A DNA stretch of 35,228 nt from an uncultured Bacilli bacterium (GTDB lineage: Bacteria; Bacillota_I; Bacilli_A; RF39; UBA660), in the NCBI GenBank assembly GCA_910586865.1, contig CAJUIY010000014.1:1-35228 (forward strand), given 5' to 3'. The notes below the pieces were generated by a model that saw only the letters and a list, made by a program, of their open reading frames with translations, was not told the DNA's origin and made no database searches. Each line of letters begins with the position of its first letter. The first letter of the stretch is position 1. The position numbers and the translations under genes were made by a program. This document shows positions 30,327 through 35,228 of this stretch, piece after piece.

Positions 30327-31778
30327 AGGTGGATTCCAACTCTTCTTTATATCTTTTTCCTTTCGTACATATACAACGATTTCCTGATTTTCATATTTTT
30401 GATTTTCGATATAGGTGAATCCTTTAAAAACATATTTATGATAATCATTGCTTTCAAATTGATTGGAATCAAGAAGTTTTGTAATAGTAGAATTTACAAT
30501 CATATCTGGTTTTTCTTTTTTGATGAAATTTTCATCAATTTTTTGATGATAGAACCTGTTTTTATAATCTAGATAGAAGAAAGAATATTTGGGCTCCCAG
30601 TTTTTATAAATATTTTTAGAAAAATAAGGATTGACCACTACATCATAATAACTCATTCCATAGATATCCATATTTTGGTAGTCATATCGTTTGATAAAGT
30701 TAGCAACCTCTTTTCCACTACTGTAATTATTTTTGATATCATAATGGGTCGATGAAATACTCCAAGAAATTTGAATAAGAAAGGTAACTAGCAGTACTAT
30801 ATTGAGAACCTTACTATTTTCAAAATGATGAATCCAAAGACAAAATAGAAAAACCTCTAAAATAATCCCTAAATGCCATAAATTGTGATATTTCAAGAGA
30901 AAAAAAGCAATAATTGGTAGTAGGAAGAAGAGAACTTCTATTTTTTGTCTTTTGGTTCCTTGTTTTTGATAGATAAAATAGAAAAGAAAAAGTAAAAAGA
31001 TGGTAGAAAAATATTTAATCACTCTATTACTATGAAAACTCGTAAAGAAAGAATCCGATAAAGAATATAAGGAACCTTGATGAGGCAAAGAATAAGTAGA
31101 AGATGGGAATACATAAATAGCAGTTAGTAAAAAGGAAAAGAATAATAGAATTAAACAGTTCCGATATTTTTTGTTCTTCTTCCCCTCTTTTTTTAACTGG
31201 TAGTAATCATATAGATATAGAAGAAAAAGAGAACCACTTAATAGATAAGTATAGGATTCAAGACTTAGTAAGAGAATTAATAAAATAGAAAAGGTAAGAC
31301 ACTTCTCCTTTCTTTTTGGATAAATCCAAGCAAGCAAAGAAAGAAGCAAAAGAATGAGACAATATCCCCTAGCGACAATCGTATATTGGTAGAATATGAA
31401 ATAAGTGAATGGAAATAATATTTTCAAATACATTTTAAAGTTAGATTGAAATAAGAAAATAGCTACCCCTAATGTAGAAAAGATAATGGGAATAATAAAA
31501 AAATAGTTGTATTTTAGACCAAACCATTGAAATACTTTTAATACTAAGTACCAAAGAGCAGGATGCCCTTCCGAGTGGAGATAGGTAGTAAAAAGTTCGG
31601 ATACAGAAGCTCCTTTTGCCATTAGCCAAGGATTTGCCTCATCTGCCCAAGGTTCATGATGAATACTAACAAAAATAGATAATACCACAAAGAAAAAAAG
31701 AATTCCTATATATAAATATGTTATACGTGAATCCACTGAGGTTTTTTCTAACTTTTTTCTTGCACTATTCATAAACAC
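30318..31778 (-). CDS. GT-C-like membrane glycosyltransferase
   Basis: The 486-residue protein has about ten membrane segments in its first 350 residues and a soluble C-terminal domain. The first loop reads HHEPWADEANPWLMAKG, with an acidic DE pair placed as in GT-C enzymes (PMT/ArnT-type) that use polyprenyl-phosphate sugars. Further on are SEGHPALWYLVL and RGYCLILLL. The acceptor is unknown. It probably uses the lipid-linked sugar made by a GT2 enzyme such as its convergent neighbour. It is followed by a bidirectional terminator. Confidence 0.7.
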   Translation of the reverse strand: MFMNSARKKLEKTSVDSRITYLYIGILFFFVVLSIFVSIHHEPWADEANPWLMAKGASVSELFTTYLHSEGHPALWYLVLKVFQWFGLKYNYFFIIPIIFSTLGVAIFLFQSNFKMYLKILFPFTYFIFYQYTIVARGYCLILLLLSLLAWIYPKRKEKCLTFSILLILLLSLESYTYLLSGSLFLLYLYDYYQLKKEGKKNKKYRNCLILLFFSFLLTAIYVFPSSTYSLPHQGSLYSLSDSFFTSFHSNRVIKYFSTIFLLFLFYFIYQKQGTKRQKIEVLFFLLPIIAFFLLKYHNLWHLGIILEVFLFCLWIHHFENSKVLNIVLLVTFLIQISWSISSTHYDIKNNYSSGKEVANFIKRYDYQNMDIYGMSYYDVVVNPYFSKNIYKNWEPKYSFFYLDYKNRFYHQKIDENFIKKEKPDMIVNSTITKLLDSNQFESNDYHKYVFKGFTYIENQKYENQEIVVYVRKEKDIKKSWNPPKK

Positions 31779-31780
31779 TC

Positions 31781-32035
31781 CTAATTAATTCTAATTCGTA
31801 CTATCGTACATCCTGGATTGAAATTATCTTGTTTATATTCTTTTACCAAGGGATTCTTTTTTAATTCCTCGTAAACTGCTTTTTTTACAATACCTTTTCC
31901 AATACCATGAATAATTAAAATATATTCTTCTTTCATAATTTTACAATCTCTAATAAAATCTTTTACTAATATTTTGGCATAATCTCGATCAATTCCATGA
32001 AGATCTAGACTACGCATATTGTTATATAACATCAT
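31781..32035 (-). CDS. Small Smr-domain protein
   Basis: The 84-residue protein is essentially one Smr domain (as in MutS2 C-termini): LDLHG (about 10-14), a central LIIHGIGKGIVKKAV and a C-terminal FNPGCTIVRI. Smr domains are nucleases or nucleic-acid binders; a stand-alone copy of this size could act on RNA. Its start (ATG 32035, 32032 or 32017) overlaps the end of the PfkB gene by up to 14 nt, so the two are translationally coupled. Confidence 0.85.
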   Translation of the reverse strand: MMLYNNMRSLDLHGIDRDYAKILVKDFIRDCKIMKEEYILIIHGIGKGIVKKAVYEELKKNPLVKEYKQDNFNPGCTIVRIRIN

Positions 32036-32927
32036 CCTCGTTAACTCTTTCTAAGACTTCTTCCAGTTCTGGGATGGCATATCTACTCCCTACCCTAGTA
32101 ACCGAAATAGCAGAAGTAATCGATGCCATCTGAATTGCTTTTTCCAAAGGATGGTTGCGAGAGATAAAATATAAGAAAGCTGCATGAAAGATATCTCCTG
32201 CACCAGTGGAGTCAATTGCCTTTACCTTAATACTAGGAATCATTTTATAAGTATCCGTTTTCGTAAAACTACCTTCTGCTTCTAGTGTAATAATAACAAC
32301 TCCAGGAAAGGTAGCTTTTAAGATTTCATAGGCCCTTATCAAGGTATTAATATTAGAAGAATCTAGTTTTATTTTGGTAAATTCTTCTGCAAAGTCTTTG
32401 GAACAAATGAAATAAGTAGCCATTTTCCCCAAGGCGATTACTTCTTCATTACATCTTCCTGCATCGATTACACTAATCGCATTCTTATTATTTTCTAATA
32501 CTTCTTTTGCAGTTTCATAATGTTCTCCATCTACTAATAGATAATCTGCGTTTTTAATCTCTACAGGATTCGAAAGCTTTGCTATTTTCGCACTCTTAGA
32601 AGTTAATATGGTTCTACTTCCATTTTCCATGTTACAAATGATATAGCTACTATCGGTTTCAATTTCCGAGTTTTTTTCCAAATATTCCGTATTTACTCCC
32701 ATATGATTTAACTCTCTTACAATACATTGGCCATAATAATCATTTCCAATGACACCAACAAAAGAAGTATCACATCCCCATTTGGCAAGTAAATAAGCAG
32801 AATTAGAGGCAGGTCCTCCTCCACATTCTTTTTTCTCTTGGATTCGATATTTTATATTCTCTTTTGGATATCCATTTACGGGTAATGTAGTATCATAGGT
32901 TGCATGTCCAACACAAACGTATTTCAT
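32022..32927 (-). CDS. PfkB/ribokinase family sugar kinase
   Basis: The 301-residue protein has the two PfkB signatures: GGGPASNSAYLLAKWG near residues 36-51 and DSTGAGDIFHAAF near 239-251, with the catalytic Asp in the latter. The substrate (ribose, fructose, nucleoside or other) is not defined by sequence. GGTGAT precedes the ATG. It is operonic with the Smr gene and then, 2 nt further on, with the GT-C-like gene. Confidence 0.9.
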   Translation of the reverse strand: MKYVCVGHATYDTTLPVNGYPKENIKYRIQEKKECGGGPASNSAYLLAKWGCDTSFVGVIGNDYYGQCIVRELNHMGVNTEYLEKNSEIETDSSYIICNMENGSRTILTSKSAKIAKLSNPVEIKNADYLLVDGEHYETAKEVLENNKNAISVIDAGRCNEEVIALGKMATYFICSKDFAEEFTKIKLDSSNINTLIRAYEILKATFPGVVIITLEAEGSFTKTDTYKMIPSIKVKAIDSTGAGDIFHAAFLYFISRNHPLEKAIQMASITSAISVTRVGSRYAIPELEEVLERVNEDDVI

Positions 32928-32945
32928 ATTTTATCACCTATTAAT

Positions 32946-32974
32946 AGTATATCATGTTATTAGAAATCTACCAA
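32946..32974 (-). promoter_or_regulatory. pfkB-smr-GT-C operon promoter
   Basis: On the minus strand this reads TTGGTA (32974-32969), 17 bp, then TATACT (32951-32946). Confidence 0.65.
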
Positions 32975-33095
32975 AGAAAAATTATTTTGTTTTTCTATGG
33001 ATGGCTGATTTTTCTACAAATCTACTTTTTTCAAGTTTTTCATTTACTAACTCCTATTCACTATGATAAGATAAAGAAAAGGATGGTAATAATCT

Positions 33096-33902
33096 ATGGT
33101 AGTAAATGGTAATAAAATAGAAGCGCTTACAAATAAAAAATTATTAATTGAAAATGTAATTAAAGAAAATATACGTGGAGCTTCTTATGATATTACAGGT
33201 GCTGACTATATCTTAAAATTCAAAGAAAAAAAGAAATTGATTTCTTTTACGGATATGGAAGAATTGGAAGATTTATATACCAAAGTAAATATAAAAGACG
33301 GATATGAATTAAAACCACAAGAAACGATTTTAATTCCTATTATCGATAAATTTCAGATACCAAATAATATTTGTGCTCATATTAGGGGAAGAACTTCTTT
33401 TAATCGATTAGGATTAACTTTAGCTTTTCAACATTTAAATCCTGGCTATAAAGGCAATTTAAATATTACTCTTACGAACCATTCTCCTAATACTTATCTT
33501 TTACTTCCTAACATGCGTTTAGCACAAGTCGTCTTTGAATATCTTGATTCAGAAATTAGTGATGACTTACTCTATTATAATGAAAAAACTCCTGTATACT
33601 ACCAAGAAGATGGAACCTATGGTTCTAAAATATATGCCGATTTAATTGGAAAAGTAGTGAGACATTATAAAGGAAATTTCTATTATATTGAAGATATCTG
33701 TTTGAATTCAGAAACAAAAGAATATATGATTATCTATAAAACATTATATAATCGTACCGATTCCAATATATGGACAAGACCTGCTAGTATGTTTTTTGAT
33801 AAAATTGATAAAAATAAAAAAGACAACAAATTAAAGCAAACCCATCGATTTGAAATCGTTGATAGTCTAACAATTGATTATACAAAAAAGAAAGAAAATT
33901 AA
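33096..33902 (+). CDS. dCTP-deaminase/dUTPase-fold protein fused to DUF1653
   Basis: The 268-residue protein has two domains. Residues about 15-182 follow the dCTP-deaminase/dUTPase fold: RGASYDITGADYIL, RGRTSFNRLGLTLA, HLNPGYKGNLNITLTNHS and a LLLPNMRLAQVVFEYL end. Residues about 184-237 match DUF1653: GKVVRHYKGNFYYIEDI, ETKEYMIIYKTLY and IWTRPASMFFD. The Glu of the usual ITLEL/VLEF catalytic strand is replaced by Thr125, and the preceding Asp (DPG) by Asn115, so normal deaminase or dUTPase catalysis is doubtful. The start at ATG 33096 has only AGGATGG about 11-13 nt away. A terminator follows. Confidence 0.75.
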   Translation: MVVNGNKIEALTNKKLLIENVIKENIRGASYDITGADYILKFKEKKKLISFTDMEELEDLYTKVNIKDGYELKPQETILIPIIDKFQIPNNICAHIRGRTSFNRLGLTLAFQHLNPGYKGNLNITLTNHSPNTYLLLPNMRLAQVVFEYLDSEISDDLLYYNEKTPVYYQEDGTYGSKIYADLIGKVVRHYKGNFYYIEDICLNSETKEYMIIYKTLYNRTDSNIWTRPASMFFDKIDKNKKDNKLKQTHRFEIVDSLTIDYTKKKEN

Positions 33903-33933
33903 ACAAAGAAGTATCACATTTAATGAAAACAAT

Positions 33934-33990
33934 AAGACTACTGAAAATGCATACAGGAATTCTGTAAATGATATCAGAAGTCTTTTTTAT
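33934..33990 (+). terminator. Terminator after the deaminase-fold/DUF1653 gene
   Basis: AAGACT-A-CTG / CAG-A-AGTCTT form a long stem with one mismatch, followed by six T. Confidence 0.75.
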
Positions 33991-34006
33991 TTTCTGTTCT
34001 ATTATC

Positions 34007-34699
34007 TTATTTGATTAAATTACACTTTTTAAGTATTTTTTCTCTTTTTGCTAAATCTGGTTCTGACACAGTATAGATTCTTTGATTATGATCCTCTAAT
34101 CTAGCACTGTATGCCGTGACAAATTCAGGCCATAATTCCTGATATCGTTCATAACAACCTCTGTACTTTTCTTCTATTTTTGGATCATTATATTTAAATA
34201 GATTACCTGTATAATCTAAATCGCGAATTCTATAATATGCAGCAAAAAATACTTCTGCTACCTCTTGATTACCTTGATAGAATTCCCTTGTAAATTCTTC
34301 TTTTTCTTCTGTAGTTAAGATATCATTTAACTTTTCCATTCTTTTGATTCCGCTTGGATCATTACCATATGGAATAGCAATTTCTAATAAGGGGAAATTT
34401 CTTTTTTTATAATCAACACCCAAACCGCTATGTTCAATTGCAATCTCATCAGAAATTTCAAATTCTCCAATAGAGTACCAATCTTTATGATACCGATACC
34501 TTGTTTCTAAATAGTTTTTAGCATCTTCGGCAAAAACGAAAAAGTGCTTTCTATATTTATATAAATAATGATAATCAAAAGTAGTTAATCCTTTTGAATT
34601 TTGAAAGCTAGTATCTTCAGAACTGATAGAAGCTTTCATTTTGTAGGGAAGGCTTTCGTTATTTAGTAGCCCATCTTCCATTACTCTATATATTAACAT
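34007..34699 (-). CDS. Unknown 230-residue protein
   Basis: The N-terminus MLIYRVMEDG follows AGAGGTGAT, which decides the start; the in-frame stretch upstream belongs to the decayed Abi gene and promoter. The protein is soluble, rich in Tyr and Glu, with HFFVFAEDAKNYLE and EIAIEHSGLGVDYKKRNFPLLEI segments and a helical second half. I recognise no family. The early Tyr-Arg, the FFVFAEDA stretch and a beta-rich core are loosely like ADP-ribosyltransferase-fold proteins, but I do not rely on that. It sits next to an abortive-infection remnant, and its promoter overlaps the end of that remnant. Confidence 0.65.
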   Translation of the reverse strand: MLIYRVMEDGLLNNESLPYKMKASISSEDTSFQNSKGLTTFDYHYLYKYRKHFFVFAEDAKNYLETRYRYHKDWYSIGEFEISDEIAIEHSGLGVDYKKRNFPLLEIAIPYGNDPSGIKRMEKLNDILTTEEKEEFTREFYQGNQEVAEVFFAAYYRIRDLDYTGNLFKYNDPKIEEKYRGCYERYQELWPEFVTAYSARLEDHNQRIYTVSEPDLAKREKILKKCNLIK

Positions 34700-34724
34700 T
34701 GAAATCACCTCTAAGTAATTACAT

Positions 34725-34753
34725 ACTCTACCACAACTATAGTCTTTATGCAA
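34725..34753 (-). promoter_or_regulatory. Promoter of the 230-residue gene
   Basis: On the minus strand this reads TTGCAT (34753-34748), 17 bp, then TAGAGT (34730-34725), about 25 bp before the ATG. Confidence 0.55.
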
Positions 34754-35052
34754 TTGTTAGTTTAGATTTTAAATAAGTATCATCCATTTTCTCATTACAA
34801 AAAGTCATTTGTTAAATTTTTTCTTTATTAAGGTAATTTTCATAGACTTAACTCTTAGCAAGTATATTATTACCTATTATATCTCTTATTTTCAATTCAA
34901 ATTCAAAGGCATATTTCAAAAAGATAGTCCTTATACTTTTATCAAAACTATATATAGAATATGATATTCAAAGCAATATTTTTATTATCAATAATAATAT
35001 TTTTACTTTCTAAATGATCAATTAATTCTTCATTAGTTTTATATTCTTTCAT
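34746..35052 (-). pseudogene. Decayed Abi_2/AbiF-type abortive-infection gene
   Basis: ATG 35052 with AGGGAG upstream starts MKEYKTNEELIDHLESKNI, an Abi_2-like N-terminus, but the frame ends after 34 residues at 34948. In the next frame the sequence resumes as YSFDKSIRTIFLKYAFEFELKIRDII, the usual Abi_2 centre, then stops (34848). It picks up as VYENYLNKE, and in a third frame as NEKMDDTYLKSKLTIA, ending at 34746. At least three disruptions (an internal deletion and frameshifts or nonsense codons) make it non-functional. A real Abi_2 gene would be about 300 codons. The assignment is by motif and order. Confidence 0.75.
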
Positions 35053-35074
35053 ATAGTATTTCTCCCTAAAATAA

Positions 35075-35114
35075 AAATTGACTCAGGGCTTCATAAGTTT
35101 CCTGAGTACCAATC
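35075..35114 (-). ncRNA. Putative AbiF-type small RNA upstream of the Abi remnant
   Basis: A transcript from the promoter at 35121-35149 would start near 35114 and contain a perfect 7-bp hairpin ACTCAGG / CCTGAGT (35107-35101 / 35087-35081). An inner CTT-ATG-AAG stem follows, then an AATTTTT run, before the Abi remnant. Rfam lists an abiF RNA motif upstream of abiF genes; from memory this has a similar hairpin just before the gene. I cannot confirm the match. The hairpin and promoter are seen directly. Confidence 0.55.
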
Positions 35115-35120
35115 GATATA

Positions 35121-35149
35121 AGTTTATCAGATATTAATTCTGTTGTCAA
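35121..35149 (-). promoter_or_regulatory. Near-consensus promoter for the AbiF-type RNA
   Basis: On the minus strand this reads TTGACA (35149-35144), 17 bp, then TAAACT (35126-35121). It is intact although the gene downstream is broken. Confidence 0.75.
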
Positions 35150-35228
35150 TTAAATTTTTCTTTGTTCTTCTTTTTTTTATGATTAATTTATGATAATGTC
35201 TTAAGTGTTAACTTTAGAAAATGTCTCG
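35150..35228. other. Window end, no feature seen
   Basis: This is AT-rich sequence upstream of the AbiF-type promoter. I see no complete ORF or hairpin. Confidence 0.5.

Noticed and set aside
31441..31629. Second minus-strand frame inside the GT-C-like gene
   Set aside because: Contained entirely within the membrane-protein coding frame, with no separate RBS or conservation signal.
1..35228. CRISPR arrays, tRNA or rRNA genes, insertion-sequence transposases
   Set aside because: No regularly spaced repeats, no cloverleaf or rRNA-like stretches, and no transposase motifs were found by eye on either strand.

Overview
The window is AT-rich DNA with Firmicutes-type signals: strong GGAGG-like ribosome-binding sites, sigma-A promoters with 16-17 bp spacers, and compact hairpin-plus-U terminators. 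The gene content (spoIVB-like peptidase, SpoIIM, YetF/DUF421, DUF1540, an adjacent xerD-deoB pair, rarA, mnmA, yebC) points to a low-GC member of the Bacilli, probably an uncultured gut lineage of the Erysipelotrichales/RF39 type. That placement is inferred from gene content. Trp is encoded by TGG and no accepted gene ends in TGA.

Positions 1-3.75 kb look like the edge of a conjugative or mobile element. A VirD4/TraG-type coupling protein is followed by two tiny ORFs. Then comes a segment with two related ~70 bp repeats that enclose a candidate type I toxin-antitoxin locus (27-residue hydrophobic peptide with convergent small RNA) and a stand-alone DUF1653-like protein. From 3.76 to 8.2 kb lie an ATP-grasp-like gene with an early in-frame TAA, a GNAT acetyltransferase, two unrecognised proteins (one membrane-anchored), DUF4186 and an HD-domain protein.

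From 8.4 to 13.1 kb the genes are conserved: SpoIVB-like protease, YetF-like membrane protein, a small unknown, DUF523, a 28-residue membrane peptide, SpoIIM and MnmA. From 13.2 to 17.5 kb is an accessory island: an HTH regulator with a palindrome in its promoter, then two paralogous transglutaminase-like proteins flanking a lipoprotein, then a DUF1540 protein. From 17.5 to 23.3 kb are deoB and xerD (minus), rarA (plus), a TasA/camelysin-like surface protein and yebC.

From 23.3 to 28.3 kb the minus strand carries a 140-residue unknown behind a perfect consensus promoter, and a two-gene operon of large membrane-anchored proteins (502 and 981 aa). After these come an N-formylglutamate-amidohydrolase-like protein, a GT2 lipid-linked glycosyltransferase converging on a GT-C-like membrane transferase, an Smr protein overlapping a PfkB kinase, and a fusion of a dCTP-deaminase/dUTPase-like domain with DUF1653.

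The right end holds an unrecognised 230-residue protein inserted beside a decayed Abi_2 (AbiF-type) gene. Its upstream promoter and hairpin RNA still appear intact. The parts most worth a second look are the transglutaminase-like/lipoprotein cassette, the deaminase-fold/DUF1653 fusion, the type I toxin candidate and the AbiF-type RNA remnant.
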